NCBI RefSeq assembly: GCF_040822115.1
Contig: NZ_CP162004.1
Span: forward strand, 1-64,000
DNA: 64,000 bases
Source: Flavobacterium sp. WC2421
GTDB lineage: Bacteria > Bacteroidota > Bacteroidia > Flavobacteriales > Flavobacteriaceae
Reading direction: 5' to 3'
A program made the position numbers and the translations under genes. Positions 8,391 through 18,138 of the stretch are shown one piece after another. The notes beneath the pieces are model-generated. The model made no database searches, was not told where the DNA came from, and saw nothing but the letters and a program-made list of their open reading frames with translations. The number at the start of each line of letters is the position of its first letter. The stretch's first letter is position 1.

Positions 8391-8999
8391 ATGCTTATTA
8401 TAGGAATTGCAGGTGGAACTGGAAGCGGAAAAACAACCGTAGTTCATCAAATCATGAATGAATTACCCGAAACAGAGGTAGGAATTATTTCACAAGATTC
8501 ATATTACAAGGAAAATCACGGTCTTTCATTCGATGAAAGAGCACTAATCAATTTTGATCATCCACGTGCAATTGATTTCGAGTTATTAGTCACACATCTT
8601 AAAGAATTAAAAGAAGGAAATAACATCAATCAACCCGTGTATTCTTTTGTGACGCACAATCGAAGCGATGATACTGTTTTTACACATCCTCGAAAAGTGA
8701 TGATTGTGGAGGGTATTTTAATTTTGGCAAATCCAGAATTAAGAGATTTATTTGATGTAAAGATTTATGTTCACGCTGATTCTGATGAAAGATTAATCCG
8801 TCGAATGAAACGTGACATTGCTGAAAGAGGTCGTGATATGGAGGAAGTTTTAAACCGTTACCAAACAACATTAAAACCTATGCATGAGCAATTTATAGAA
8901 CCCACAAAAGCATTTGCGGATATTATTATACCTAATGACAAATACAATACAGTAGCTATTGATGTAGTTCGGGCAGTAATAAATCAAAGAATTCTATAA
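8391..8999 (+). CDS. udk: uridine kinase
   Basis: Uridine/cytidine kinase phosphorylates uridine to UMP in pyrimidine salvage. The 202-aa protein has the P-loop GGTGSGKTT at residues 8-16, the QDSYYKE motif, the NFDHPRAIDF segment that binds the nucleoside, and the RRMKRDIAERGRD lid region. Length and motif order match bacterial Udk. It is the first gene of a forward run that continues with the DivIC-like gene and the methylmalonyl-CoA mutase genes. Confidence 0.97.
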   Translation: MLIIGIAGGTGSGKTTVVHQIMNELPETEVGIISQDSYYKENHGLSFDERALINFDHPRAIDFELLVTHLKELKEGNNINQPVYSFVTHNRSDDTVFTHPRKVMIVEGILILANPELRDLFDVKIYVHADSDERLIRRMKRDIAERGRDMEEVLNRYQTTLKPMHEQFIEPTKAFADIIIPNDKYNTVAIDVVRAVINQRIL

Positions 9000-9144
9000 T
9001 TTTATTGTAATTTTATCAGAATATAGGATTCTAGAATTTAATTGCAACGGAAGGCATAAACTAAGCATTATTTTACGTTTTCAACTTTAGTTATGTTAAT
9101 AAAACATTGGCTATTCGTTTAATAAGGACTTTAAAAAAAAAGAA

Positions 9145-9477
9145 ATGACAAATCCACATAAAGACAAACCTTGGTTTAAATTTTTAAGTAATAAATACAT
9201 TTGGGTATTGCTTTTCTTTTCAACTTGGATGGTTTTTTTGGACAACTATTCCTATTTTGATCATCGATTTTTAGATACTCAAATTAATGAACTTGAAGAT
9301 AATAAAGAATATTATCAAGAGGAAATAAAAAAAGATGAAGAACAAATTAAAGAACTAAAAAACCCAGAACAAATAGAAAAATATGCTCGTGAAAACTACT
9401 ATATGAAAAAAGATAGTGAGGATATTTATCTGATCGAATTTGAAGGTGACAGTATAGAGAACAGCAATAAACCCTGA
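9145..9477 (+). CDS. DivIC/FtsB-like septum formation initiator
   Basis: The 110-aa protein has a short cytoplasmic N-terminus, one membrane span at about residues 18-35 (YIWVLLFFSTWMVFL) and a coiled coil at about 45-75 that is rich in Glu, Lys and Gln. It then has the family sequence NPEQIEKYARENYYMKKDSEDIYLIEF. This layout is that of FtsB/DivIC, the bitopic divisome proteins that complex with FtsL and FtsQ. It starts 145 bp after udk and 22 bp before mutA, a gene order common in Flavobacteria. Confidence 0.9.
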   Translation: MTNPHKDKPWFKFLSNKYIWVLLFFSTWMVFLDNYSYFDHRFLDTQINELEDNKEYYQEEIKKDEEQIKELKNPEQIEKYARENYYMKKDSEDIYLIEFEGDSIENSNKP

Positions 9478-9499
9478 ATTATAAAAAACAAAAATAAAA

Positions 9500-10864
9500 A
9501 TGGCGACTAATTTATTTGAAGATTTCGATCCTGTTTCTTCCAAACAATGGAAACAAAAAATCCAGTTTGAACTTAAAGGTGCCGATTATAATGATACCTT
9601 AATATGGAATTCTCCAGAAGATATTAAGGTGAAACCTTTTTATCACAAAGATGAGTTTACCAAAGCTTTTCCATTAACCACAAAGGCTTCCAACTTTAAA
9701 ATTTGCCAAAATATATTTGTTTTTGATATTGAGAAATCAATAGAAAGAGCTTTAGATTCTTTAAATAGAGGTGCTGAAAGTCTTCGTTTTACTATTGAAA
9801 ATGATACTATTGACATTACTAAACTTTTAGAAAACTTACCATTAGAAAATGTTTTTGTTTACTTTAATTTAAACTTTATTTCAATCGATTTCGTAGCTAA
9901 AATCAATACAATAGCAATACAAAAAAAGGCAGTTGTATTTATCAATTTAGATCCAATAGGACAATTAGCCAAAGACGGAAACTGGTTTACAACGAAAGAC
10001 AAAAACAATTTTGACACACTTAATTTAATTACTACTGCCGTACCACAACATTCGGTATTAAGCATTGACACTAGTTTATATCAAAATGCAGGTGCCAATA
10101 TGGTACAGCAAATTGCTTATAGTTTAGCGCATGCCAATGAATATTTTAATAGGATTCCTATTATAAATCAACCCATCGTTTTTGAAGTTGCAGTAGGTAC
10201 CAATTACTTTTTTGAAATTGCAAAACTACGTGCACTACGCCTTTTATTTAAGCTAATTGCAAAAGAATATAATCACTACTTAGATTGTCATCTCTTTGTT
10301 ACACCCACAAAACGAAACAAAACCATTTATGATTATAATGTAAACATGTTACGTACCACAACCGAATGTATGTCGGCAATTATTGGTGGTGCGGATACTA
10401 TTGCTAACTTACCTTATGATTCTTTGTACCATAAAGACAATGAATTTGGAGATCGCATTGCTCGAAATCAGCTGTTAGTATTAAAAAATGAAAGCTATTT
10501 TGATAAAGTAAATAATCCCGCTGATGGAAGTTATTATATAGAAACACTCACCAATCAACTGGCCGAAAAATCGTTGACTTTGTTTAAAGACATCGAATCC
10601 AATGGTGGTTTTCTAAAACAATTGAATGAAGGAATCATTAAAAGAAAAATTCAGGAAAGTGCTGATAAAGAGCAAGATCTTTTTGACTCAGGAAAAGAAG
10701 TATTGTTAGGTACCAATAAATACCCTAATAAAGAAGATCGCATGAAACAGGATTTAGAACTTTATCCATTTATAAAAATCAATCCAAGAAAAACGTTGAT
10801 AACCCCTATTATAGAAAAACGCCTTGCCGAGAAAACGGAACAGGAACGTCTCGCATTAGAGTAA
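9500..10864 (+). CDS. mutA: methylmalonyl-CoA mutase small subunit
   Basis: The 454-aa protein corresponds to the TIM-barrel half of methylmalonyl-CoA mutase but lacks the B12-binding domain, as expected for the non-catalytic subunit of a heterodimer. Recognisable segments are MLRTTTECMSAIIGGAD and ARNQLLVLKNESYFDKVNNPADGSYYIE, which align with the large subunit product 48 bp downstream. The complex interconverts methylmalonyl-CoA and succinyl-CoA and links propionyl-CoA, branched-chain and odd-chain metabolism to the TCA cycle. Confidence 0.95.
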   Translation: MATNLFEDFDPVSSKQWKQKIQFELKGADYNDTLIWNSPEDIKVKPFYHKDEFTKAFPLTTKASNFKICQNIFVFDIEKSIERALDSLNRGAESLRFTIENDTIDITKLLENLPLENVFVYFNLNFISIDFVAKINTIAIQKKAVVFINLDPIGQLAKDGNWFTTKDKNNFDTLNLITTAVPQHSVLSIDTSLYQNAGANMVQQIAYSLAHANEYFNRIPIINQPIVFEVAVGTNYFFEIAKLRALRLLFKLIAKEYNHYLDCHLFVTPTKRNKTIYDYNVNMLRTTTECMSAIIGGADTIANLPYDSLYHKDNEFGDRIARNQLLVLKNESYFDKVNNPADGSYYIETLTNQLAEKSLTLFKDIESNGGFLKQLNEGIIKRKIQESADKEQDLFDSGKEVLLGTNKYPNKEDRMKQDLELYPFIKINPRKTLITPIIEKRLAEKTEQERLALE

Positions 10865-10912
10865 TTTTCAATAAAAGGAATCAATTAAAAACGCATAAAA
10901 ATTAGAGTCAAA

Positions 10913-13045
10913 ATGATAAGAAATGACCTCAAACATATTAAATTAGAAAGTACTAAGACAATAGAAGACAATCAAAATTCATTGTCTGAAAATTTCTTAA
11001 CGGCAGAGGGAATCGAACTCAAACCAACCTATTCTGAAAAGGATATTGAAAATCTAGCGCATTTAGATTTTGGAGCTGGCTTTGCGCCAAATTTGCGCGG
11101 ACCATACACTACGATGTATGTGCGCAGACCATGGACAATTCGTCAATATGCTGGTTTTTCAACTGCAGAGGAAAGCAATGCTTTTTACAGAAGAAATCTT
11201 GCAGCTGGTCAAAAAGGATTATCCATTGCATTTGATTTACCTACCCATCGGGGATATGATTCAGACCATGAACGTGTTGTAGGAGATGTCGGTAAAGCTG
11301 GAGTAGCAATAGATTCGGTTGAGGATATGAAAGTATTATTCGATCAAATTCCATTGGATGAAATGTCAGTTTCCATGACTATGAATGGTGCCGTATTACC
11401 CATTATGGCTTTTTACATTGTGGCAGCCGAAGAACAAGGGGTAAAACCTGAATTACTTTCAGGAACGATACAAAATGATATTCTAAAAGAGTTTATGGTG
11501 CGTAATACTTACATCTACCCACCTACTCCATCCATGAAAATCATTGCCGACATTTTTGAATTTACAAGCAAGAAAATGCCAAAATTCAACTCGATATCTA
11601 TATCGGGATATCACATGCAAGAAGCAGGTGCTACTGCCGATATTGAATTGGCTTACACATTGGCGGATGGATTGGAATACATTCGCACTGGACTAGCAAC
11701 GGGAATGAAAATTGATGAGTTTGCCCCTCGTTTATCTTTTTTCTGGGCGATTGGAATGAATCACTTCATGGAAATTGCTAAAATGCGTGCTGGGCGAATG
11801 ATATGGGCCAAACTAGTGAAACAGTTTAATCCAAAAGATGATAAATCATTAGCATTAAGAACTCATTGCCAAACAAGTGGCTGGAGTTTAACAGAACAAG
11901 ATCCTTTTAATAATGTAGCGCGTACGTGTATTGAAGCATCGGCAGCCGCTTTTGGAGGAACACAATCACTACATACTAATGCTTTGGATGAAGCGATTGC
12001 TTTGCCAACTGATTTTTCGGCAAGAATTGCTCGAAATACACAAATATTTTTACAAGAAGAAACCAAAATTACAAAAACTGTTGATCCTTGGGCAGGTAGT
12101 TATTACGTAGAAAGCTTGACCGATGAGATTGTCCAAAGTGCTTGGAAACTTATTGAAGAAGTAGAAGAACTAGGTGGAATGACCAAAGCGATTGAAGCAG
12201 GGATTCCTAAACTAAGAATAGAAGAAGCAGCGGCAAGAAAACAAGCCCGCATTGATAGTGGACAGGACATAATTGTAGGGGTCAACAAATACCGTTTGGA
12301 CAAAGAAGATCCTTTACAAATTCTAGATGTCGATAACCAGATGGTGCGAAAGCAACAACTGGAACAACTCGATCGTATAAAAGCAACAAGAGATACTAAT
12401 AAGGTACAAGAATCAATTAAAAAATTAATCCTTTGTGCTCAAACTGGTGAAGGTAATTTACTGGAAATCGCAGTAGAAGCTGCAAGAAACAGAACTACGC
12501 TAGGCGAAATTAGTGATGCCTTAGAAACTGTTTTTGGAAGGTATAAAGCACAAATTAAATCCTTTAGTGGCGTGTATAGTAAAGAAATTAAAGACGATAA
12601 AAGTTTTGAAAAAGCAAAACAGCTAGCCGATACCTTTGCCAAACAAGAAGGTCGTCGTCCTAGAATCATGATTGCCAAAATGGGACAAGATGGACACGAT
12701 CGTGGGGCAAAAGTAGTAGCCACAGGTTACGCTGATGTAGGTTTTGATGTGGATATTGGTCCGTTATTTCAAACTCCTGCCGAAGCTGCAAAACAAGCCA
12801 TAGAAAATGATGTACATATTCTTGGTGTTTCCTCATTGGCTGCAGGCCACAAAACTCTAGTTCCACAAGTGATAGAAGAGCTTAAAAAATATGGCCGTGA
12901 AGATATAATGGTAGTTGTAGGTGGTGTGATTCCGGCACAAGATTATCAATTTTTATTTGATGCTGGTGCAGTAGCTGTTTTTGGACCTGGAACAAAAATT
13001 AGCGAAGCAGCTATAAAAATATTAGAAATTTTAATAGGAGAATAA
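10913..13045 (+). CDS. mutB: methylmalonyl-CoA mutase large (catalytic) subunit
   Basis: The 710-aa adenosylcobalamin-dependent mutase has an N-terminal substrate-binding barrel ([34 protein letters not shown]) and a C-terminal B12 domain. The cobalamin-binding motif DGHDRG supplies the axial ligand His595, followed by [12 protein letters not shown] and the [10 protein letters not shown] segment. Together with the small subunit it makes succinyl-CoA from methylmalonyl-CoA. No cobalamin riboswitch-like element is visible upstream of the pair. A terminator follows 18 bp after the stop. Confidence 0.98.
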   Translation: MIRNDLKHIKLESTKTIEDNQNSLSENFLTAEGIELKPTYSEKDIENLAHLDFGAGFAPNLRGPYTTMYVRRPWTIRQYAGFSTAEESNAFYRRNLAAGQKGLSIAFDLPTHRGYDSDHERVVGDVGKAGVAIDSVEDMKVLFDQIPLDEMSVSMTMNGAVLPIMAFYIVAAEEQGVKPELLSGTIQNDILKEFMVRNTYIYPPTPSMKIIADIFEFTSKKMPKFNSISISGYHMQEAGATADIELAYTLADGLEYIRTGLATGMKIDEFAPRLSFFWAIGMNHFMEIAKMRAGRMIWAKLVKQFNPKDDKSLALRTHCQTSGWSLTEQDPFNNVARTCIEASAAAFGGTQSLHTNALDEAIALPTDFSARIARNTQIFLQEETKITKTVDPWAGSYYVESLTDEIVQSAWKLIEEVEELGGMTKAIEAGIPKLRIEEAAARKQARIDSGQDIIVGVNKYRLDKEDPLQILDVDNQMVRKQQLEQLDRIKATRDTNKVQESIKKLILCAQTGEGNLLEIAVEAARNRTTLGEISDALETVFGRYKAQIKSFSGVYSKEIKDDKSFEKAKQLADTFAKQEGRRPRIMIAKMGQDGHDRGAKVVATGYADVGFDVDIGPLFQTPAEAAKQAIENDVHILGVSSLAAGHKTLVPQVIEELKKYGREDIMVVVGGVIPAQDYQFLFDAGAVAVFGPGTKISEAAIKILEILIGE

Positions 13046-13062
13046 ACAATCATTACAATATA

Positions 13063-13105
13063 AAAAAAAGAAAACACCAACATAAAGTTGGTATTTTCTT
13101 TTTTA
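13063..13105. terminator. terminator after mutB
   Basis: An A-rich left flank, ACCAAC / GTTGGT arms around ATAAA and a T-rich right flank form a hairpin that ends the mutA-mutB transcript. One mismatch lies in the stem. Confidence 0.8.
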
Positions 13106-13386
13106 TCCCTTTTCTAACAAATTATAAAGAAAACCACTTTCCTATTAAATAAATGACACTAAAAGTGTTTATTATTAACTAAACTTAAGCAAATACTTAA
13201 CTATCAACGAAATGACAAAACCGTAACTTTACATATATAATCAACAATAAAAATATATTGCTCCAAATCTTAACTGTTGTTTTATTAAAACATGTAAATT
13301 AAATTATAATAGAAGGGGAAGAAAACAATAGGCCTTACTAATTTAATTCTACAAATAATTATTAATCAAATTAAAAATCAACTATT
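13106..13386. other. intergenic leader upstream of the first paralogous secreted protein
   Basis: This AT-rich stretch holds no ORF. The only candidate signal is TAACTTTA at 13224-13231, a near match to TAnnTTTG. If used, it leaves a leader of about 150 nt. The second paralogue has the similar TACCTTTA at 14165-14172. Confidence 0.35.
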
Positions 13387-13923
13387 ATGAAAGCCTATAT
13401 TATTGCAATTTTTGCATTTGGGATAACAACTTTATCCTATTCACAAGATATCATGAATGATGATAAAGAAGATGTAAGTTATAAAGTAGAAAATTTACCC
13501 GCTGTTGTCATTAAAAGCGCAGGAACAGATTTCTCTGTGTATTTGCCAGATCGTAATGCTGACAATACCATAAGAAAACTTGAAGATGAATTTATTGCCT
13601 ATGATCTTGGCAAAGACTATGAAGGGTATGAAACTTATCTAGTTGTTATGGAAATTAAAGATGGCTCATTGGCAGCGACATATAATGAAAAAGGAAAATT
13701 AATTCGGGTCGTGGAAAATTACAAAAATGTAAAGCTTCCCAGTAAAGTTATTTTTTCCGTTTACAAAAACTATCCAGGTTGGGAAATAGTTAATGATAAA
13801 TATTTATACTCGCAAAAAGAAGGGGATATTGAAAAAAAACAGTATCATTTAAAAATTAAAAAAGGAAATGAAACACGTAAATTAACGGTTCATCCAGACG
13901 GTAAAATTATTGCAGGTATCTAA
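13387..13923 (+). CDS. secreted protein, paralogue 1 (PepSY-like repeat pattern)
   Basis: A 178-aa protein with a signal peptide (MKAYIIAIFAFGITTLSYSQ) and a mature domain of unknown function. Landmarks are ENLPAVVIKSAGTDFSVYLPD, KDYEGYETYLVVMEIKDG and LPSKVIFSVYKNYPGW. The combination of an xLPxxVxxxxxxxYPGW segment with a strand giving K-Y-L-Y-S resembles PepSY-like periplasmic domains, but I do not recognise a named family. It is about 60-70% identical by eye to the protein at 14275-14796. Its own terminator follows, so it is transcribed alone. Confidence 0.75.
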   Translation: MKAYIIAIFAFGITTLSYSQDIMNDDKEDVSYKVENLPAVVIKSAGTDFSVYLPDRNADNTIRKLEDEFIAYDLGKDYEGYETYLVVMEIKDGSLAATYNEKGKLIRVVENYKNVKLPSKVIFSVYKNYPGWEIVNDKYLYSQKEGDIEKKQYHLKIKKGNETRKLTVHPDGKIIAGI

Positions 13924-13947
13924 GTTTAAAAAATATAAAATCATTTG

Positions 13948-13977
13948 GCTGTTCTTAAAAAAGAGCAGCTTTTTTTG
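13948..13977 (+). terminator. rho-independent terminator
   Basis: GCTGTTC and GAGCAGC arms form a short G-C stem with one mismatch, followed by T7. It ends the transcript of the first paralogue. Confidence 0.85.
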
Positions 13978-14274
13978 TTTTAACTATCATCAATGATAAA
14001 TAAATAACGCTTCAATTTCCTCCTAAATTAATACCTATTACAGTATAGAAAATATAATTTAATTTATCCAAAAGATGACAATTCTTAATAAAAAAAAGAA
14101 GTAGAAACCAATTTTATTAACATAAGATACGGATTAAATTAACAGAAATTAGATAAAAAAAAACTACCTTTAACAAGATTACTTATCTGATTATCAATGA
14201 TTTAAAAAGACCTCAGTATTGAATTAACCTATAATATTATGTATAAATAAATATTAATTTAAAAACTAAATATT
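13978..14274. other. intergenic leader upstream of the second paralogous secreted protein
   Basis: No ORF is seen. A TACCTTTA box at 14165-14172 lies about 100 bp before the ATG and resembles the TAACTTTA box ahead of the sister gene. No -33 TTG is evident. Confidence 0.35.
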
Positions 14275-14796
14275 ATGAAATCATTTATTATTATGTTATT
14301 CGTTGTAGGCCTATCTTTTTCCGCTTATTCGCAAGATACAGAAAAAGGAAAGGTTAGTGTTGAAGAATTACCCGCAGTGGTAATTAAACGAATTGGTTCT
14401 GATTTTTCTGTTTACATTCCAGACAATCATCCCGACCAAGACGTTAGAAATATGGAACAAAAATTTATTGCTTATGACATTGGGAAAGATTATGAGGGAT
14501 ATGAAAACTATTTGGTATTGATGGAAACAAAAAATGGATCTTTATCAGCTACTTATGATGAAAAAGGAAAATTAGTTCGAGTTGTAGAAAATTACCAAAA
14601 TGTAAGATTGCCTAATGAAGTAATTTATTCAGTCTATAAAACCTATCCCGGTTGGAATATTGTCAACGATAAGTACTTATATTCTCAAGAAGAAGGGGAT
14701 ATTGTTAAAAAACAATACAATCTGAAAATTGAAAAAGGCAATCAAAAAATGAAATTGTTAGTTCGTTCCAATGGCGAAATATTAAAAGCAAAATAA
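14275..14796 (+). CDS. secreted protein, paralogue 2
   Basis: A 173-aa sister of the preceding protein, with the signal peptide MKSFIIMLFVVGLSFSAYSQ. The same landmarks recur: EELPAVVIKRIGSDFSVYIPD, GKDYEGYENYLVLME, LPNEVIYSVYKTYPGWNIVNDKYLYS. The two have diverged mainly just after the signal peptide and at the C-terminus. The pair looks like a local tandem duplication in which each copy kept its own leader and terminator. Function is unknown; periplasmic or outer-membrane-facing location is inferred from the signal peptide. Confidence 0.75.
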   Translation: MKSFIIMLFVVGLSFSAYSQDTEKGKVSVEELPAVVIKRIGSDFSVYIPDNHPDQDVRNMEQKFIAYDIGKDYEGYENYLVLMETKNGSLSATYDEKGKLVRVVENYQNVRLPNEVIYSVYKTYPGWNIVNDKYLYSQEEGDIVKKQYNLKIEKGNQKMKLLVRSNGEILKAK

Positions 14797-14797
14797 A

Positions 14798-14834
14798 AAA
14801 AAAGCAGTCCAAATAATTTTGGACTGCTTTTATA
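14798..14834. terminator. bidirectional terminator
   Basis: AAAGCAGTCCAAA and TTTGGACTGCTTT arms with flanking A and T runs separate the forward paralogue from the reverse lysozyme-like gene. Confidence 0.9.
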
Positions 14835-14856
14835 TTTTTTAGTGTTTTTGTGAAAA

Positions 14857-15498
14857 TTAATTTAAACTTGCCACTGCATTTACATTAGCCACAATAAAGG
14901 AAGTGTCATAACCTCCAAATGCTTTCATATAACTTCTAATTGAAGTACCATAAGCATCTTTTATAAATTTCTTCCCATTGTGCTTAAAGTATCTTCTTAC
15001 GGAACCCGCTCCACCAAGATGTGCGGCTGCTAAAATCCCTGATTCTGTTACCAGAATCCCATTAACTACTTTCCCATCATATTTCTCAATGATGTCTTGT
15101 AATAGCCATTTGTTTTTTGATAAAAGTGCTACAAAGGCTCTTTCTTGCAATTTGGGGCTTTTTAGGAATAAAATACTATCCTTCACACCAACAGATCTTA
15201 AGGTTTCTATACCAAATTGGTATTTACCTAAATAACCGAGAGAATTGATTTTTTTGTATTTCCCTTCTGATTCTTTGAAACCAAGAGCTTCCTTAAAACC
15301 AATAAATAAATTTCCAGTAAAAGGGAAATTTAAATTGATATAATCTTCTTGTTCTATGGATGGATATAAGTATCGTGTTCCATCCGTGTTTTTTATTAGA
15401 AACCAATCATTTTTTTCTATTTTAAGAGGTTTAAAACCCGCACTTAAAAAGGCTATAATAATCGCCAAACTTGTATAAAAATACCACTTCTTTACCAT
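14857..15498 (-). CDS. secreted lysozyme-like (transglycosylase-fold) protein
   Basis: A 213-aa protein with one N-terminal hydrophobic segment (VKKWYFYTSLAIIIAFLSAGF), either a signal peptide or an anchor. The motif ESEGKYKKINSLGYLGKYQFG resembles the catalytic-Glu region of lysozyme-like murein lytic enzymes (E-S-x-GxY...GxxGxYQFG). A later helix AAHLGGAGSVRRYF matches the same fold. It probably cleaves or binds peptidoglycan; Flavobacterial homologues are often named only as peptidoglycan-binding. The neighbours mltG and dapF, on the same strand, are also cell-wall genes. Confidence 0.7.
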   Translation of the reverse strand: MVKKWYFYTSLAIIIAFLSAGFKPLKIEKNDWFLIKNTDGTRYLYPSIEQEDYINLNFPFTGNLFIGFKEALGFKESEGKYKKINSLGYLGKYQFGIETLRSVGVKDSILFLKSPKLQERAFVALLSKNKWLLQDIIEKYDGKVVNGILVTESGILAAAHLGGAGSVRRYFKHNGKKFIKDAYGTSIRSYMKAFGGYDTSFIVANVNAVASLN

Positions 15499-15594
15499 AA
15501 ATTGTTTTTCTTCAAAACGCTGTCCCGTTAAGAAATTTCTGCGTGCAAAGATACAATAAATTTTATAAAGCTGAAAATCAACCTATTAAATTTT

Positions 15595-16551
15595 TTAAAA
15601 ATATAAAATTCGTCCTCTAAAACCCTCGTTAACTGAGTATTCAATCGTTGGAGCTGGAATTTTAAGCGTATTAAAAACAGAAAAAAAAGTCTTCAAAAAA
15701 TGAGATTTTGTTTCAATTTTCGTCAGGTCAACGTCAAAACTCAAATAAAACTGTCTGAATCTCTCTGTTTTCGGAAGGAGTAATTTATCAGAATTTTCGC
15801 TATTTCCACTCACCATTCCATCCGCTCCATAACCCATTGCGAGATTGAGCCATTTTGGTATTTTAGAACCTTTGGAAAAAGAATATAAATTAACCGAAAG
15901 CCAATACGTTTGACCGTTATAATCTTTAAGGATCTGCTCCGCTAAGTTGCTTCCTAAAACGTTGGGCCTATATTGGGCAAATTGTGTGGTGTGAAAAGAG
16001 AATTTTGGTATAATACGTTGTTCATTCCATAATAACTCTTGGGAAACATATAAAGCCGTTCCAGAAGCATTTGCTATAACATCTCCAGGTGATGCTCCCC
16101 ATTCAGAAGAATAGCCATCTAAAACCTCAACAGCCGTTAAAAATGCAAATCCTAAACCAGCACCATATAGCAATTGCTTCTTTTTACTAGCTCCACTCCA
16201 TTGTAGCATTTCACTTCCCATCCTTCCCAATTGATACGAAGAATAGAAATGTCCTATTTTATCCATTTGAAGCCATTCCGCATTATCATTTATAAAATGA
16301 AAATTAGATCTTGGATAATCGGCATACCATAGCTGGTTTAGGCCTACTAATGCTGCAGAGGCCAATATTGATTCTGAAAGAATAACTGTATTTTGTCTTT
16401 TTATATTTAAAGTGTCCGAAGGTTTTAAAAAACGATCGAATTTTTTACTTTGAGCATCTGCATCACGCAGTCCACTTACCAAAAAAAACATCAGAAAAAA
16501 AATAGCTTTATATTTCAAACCTATCTTTTTACTCCTTGGCTGTTGATCCAA
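15595..16551 (-). CDS. DUF2279 (YfiM-like) family protein
   Basis: A 318-aa exported protein. A basic N-terminus and hydrophobic stretch end at ADAQ, consistent with a signal peptide. Segments DKIGHFYSSYQLGRMGSEMLQWSG and EVLDGYSSEWGASPGDVIANASG carry conserved His, Asp and Gly positions of DUF2279 proteins. These are probably outer-membrane or periplasmic; the biochemical role is unknown. The start at 16551 overlaps the 3' end of mltG by 31 bp, implying translational coupling. A start at 16503 would remove the overlap but leave a poor signal peptide. Confidence 0.8.
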   Translation of the reverse strand: MDQQPRSKKIGLKYKAIFFLMFFLVSGLRDADAQSKKFDRFLKPSDTLNIKRQNTVILSESILASAALVGLNQLWYADYPRSNFHFINDNAEWLQMDKIGHFYSSYQLGRMGSEMLQWSGASKKKQLLYGAGLGFAFLTAVEVLDGYSSEWGASPGDVIANASGTALYVSQELLWNEQRIIPKFSFHTTQFAQYRPNVLGSNLAEQILKDYNGQTYWLSVNLYSFSKGSKIPKWLNLAMGYGADGMVSGNSENSDKLLLPKTERFRQFYLSFDVDLTKIETKSHFLKTFFSVFNTLKIPAPTIEYSVNEGFRGRILYF

Positions 16552-17561
16552 TCCGAATATTTTTTAGCATTTTTATTATGCTCAGGCAAAGTCGCTGCAA
16601 ATTCATGGTATCCAAAACGTTCTACACTAGCACAAAAATAAATAAAATCATTCTTTTCTGGATCCAATACTGCTTCTAGAGCTGTAATGTCGGGCATTGC
16701 AATAGGACCAGGAGGAAGTCCAACATTTACATAGGTATTATAAGGAGAAGACATAGTCAAGTCTTTAAAAAACACTCTTTTAATTACTTGATTAAAGTCA
16801 TCGTCTTTTTTCTTGATAGCAAAAATTACTGTGGGATCCGCTTGAAGCGGCATGCCCAATCGCAAACGGTTTAAGTAAACTCCTGCAATTCTTGGTCTTT
16901 CATCTTTTTTAACCGATTCTTTATGTACGATAGAAGCTAAAATTGTAGCTTCAATTGGGTTTAAACCTTGTTTTTCTGCTTTAGCAACTCTTTCTTTATT
17001 CCAAAAATTTCGGTATTCTTTAATCATCTTATCTCGAAACTTCTCTGCAGATGTGTTCCAATACGTTTCATAGGTATTAGGAATAAACATAGCCAAAACA
17101 TTATCTTCATTAAATCCGTTTTCTTTCAAGAAGATAGAATCTTTAAATGAAGTTAATAATGACAAACTGTCCGCCTCAATTTGGGATCCTACTCGTCCAG
17201 CAAGATTTTCCACTCGCTCTTGATTATTAAATGCCAACTTTACAGGAACATTACTTCTTAAAGATTTGACTAATTCATAACTATTCATCCCTTTAGTAAA
17301 AAGAAAACGTCCCGATTTTACATTTTCAGGATAACTCATTTTACTGGCTACCATTTCTAAACGGTCGATATTTACGACATAATCTGCCAATATTTTTTTG
17401 ACATCAGTATACGTTGCATTTGTTGGGATATGAACATAAACTTCTTTATCTGAAAACTTAGTGTTAGCAGCAAAAATTTGGCTCATCAAAACAAAACCGT
17501 AAATGATTAATCCACTTACTAAAACAACAGCTGCGATTGTAATATATTTTTTAAAATTCAA
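16521..17561 (-). CDS. mltG: endolytic transglycosylase MltG
   Basis: MltG cleaves nascent glycan strands near the inner membrane and is thought to set glycan length. The 346-aa protein has one N-terminal membrane span (residues 9-30), a LysM-like region, and the YceG/MltG catalytic domain. The catalytic Glu215 sits in ILASIVHKESVKKDERPRIAGVYLNRL, followed by the family motif MPLQADPTVIFA and later SPYNTYVNVGLPPGPI. It starts 10 bp after the GNAT gene and overlaps the DUF2279 gene, which suggests one operon with dapF. Confidence 0.95.
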   Translation of the reverse strand: MNFKKYITIAAVVLVSGLIIYGFVLMSQIFAANTKFSDKEVYVHIPTNATYTDVKKILADYVVNIDRLEMVASKMSYPENVKSGRFLFTKGMNSYELVKSLRSNVPVKLAFNNQERVENLAGRVGSQIEADSLSLLTSFKDSIFLKENGFNEDNVLAMFIPNTYETYWNTSAEKFRDKMIKEYRNFWNKERVAKAEKQGLNPIEATILASIVHKESVKKDERPRIAGVYLNRLRLGMPLQADPTVIFAIKKKDDDFNQVIKRVFFKDLTMSSPYNTYVNVGLPPGPIAMPDITALEAVLDPEKNDFIYFCASVERFGYHEFAATLPEHNKNAKKYSDWINSQGVKR

Positions 17562-17571
17562 AACTTAAATA

Positions 17572-18105
17572 TTAAAGTTGATTATTGATTAATTGAAAAA
17601 CGGCTTCGTCTTTGTAAACACCATTCACCAGATTCCAATCTTTTTTTGTACCTATATTTTGGAATCCAAATTTAGTAAAAAGAGCGATACTAGATTTATT
17701 TTCAGTCCCAATATTTGCATATAATTGATGTAAATTTAAATGGCGAAATGAATACTGAATTAAAAGCTCCAAAGCTTCGGACCCAATGTTCTGTTTTCGA
17801 TTTTCCTGCCCTTGAATTACAATCCCTACTCCTGCTCTATTATTCTTTGGATCAAAATCAAATAAATCGATTAATCCCAATGCAGGAAAGTCTTGGTCTT
17901 GACATATGGCCAAACGCAATTGCTTGGCTTCATATATATCTTGATGCGCATTCTCCAAATATTGTTTTACTAAAAATCGACTATATGGGGTTTGTGTATT
18001 GCTTACTTCCCAAATACGCTGATCATTCTCAATGGCATAGATGAACTCTAAATCATTAGGTTCCAATGCGCGGATGTATATATTTTCGCCTTTTAGAGTT
18101 ATCAT
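17572..18105 (-). CDS. GNAT family N-acetyltransferase
   Basis: A 177-aa GCN5-related acetyltransferase of the RimJ/RimL-SpeG type. The start region ITLKGENIYIRALEPNDLEFIYAIEND is typical, and the acetyl-CoA site is seen around VGIVIQGQENRKQNIGSEALELL. The Gln in place of an Arg at the pyrophosphate loop is a variation of the RxxGxG/A signature. The substrate, probably an amine or a protein N-terminus, cannot be told. It lies 33 bp after dapF and 10 bp before mltG. Confidence 0.88.
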   Translation of the reverse strand: MITLKGENIYIRALEPNDLEFIYAIENDQRIWEVSNTQTPYSRFLVKQYLENAHQDIYEAKQLRLAICQDQDFPALGLIDLFDFDPKNNRAGVGIVIQGQENRKQNIGSEALELLIQYSFRHLNLHQLYANIGTENKSSIALFTKFGFQNIGTKKDWNLVNGVYKDEAVFQLINNQL

Positions 18106-18138
18106 ACAAATTTTGTGAGTTGAAGTTTTAGGCTTTTA

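Noticed and set aside
9001..9144. Possible cobalamin riboswitch upstream of the methylmalonyl-CoA mutase genes
   Set aside because: I found no B12-box-like conserved core or extended structure in this 144-bp spacer or before mutA.
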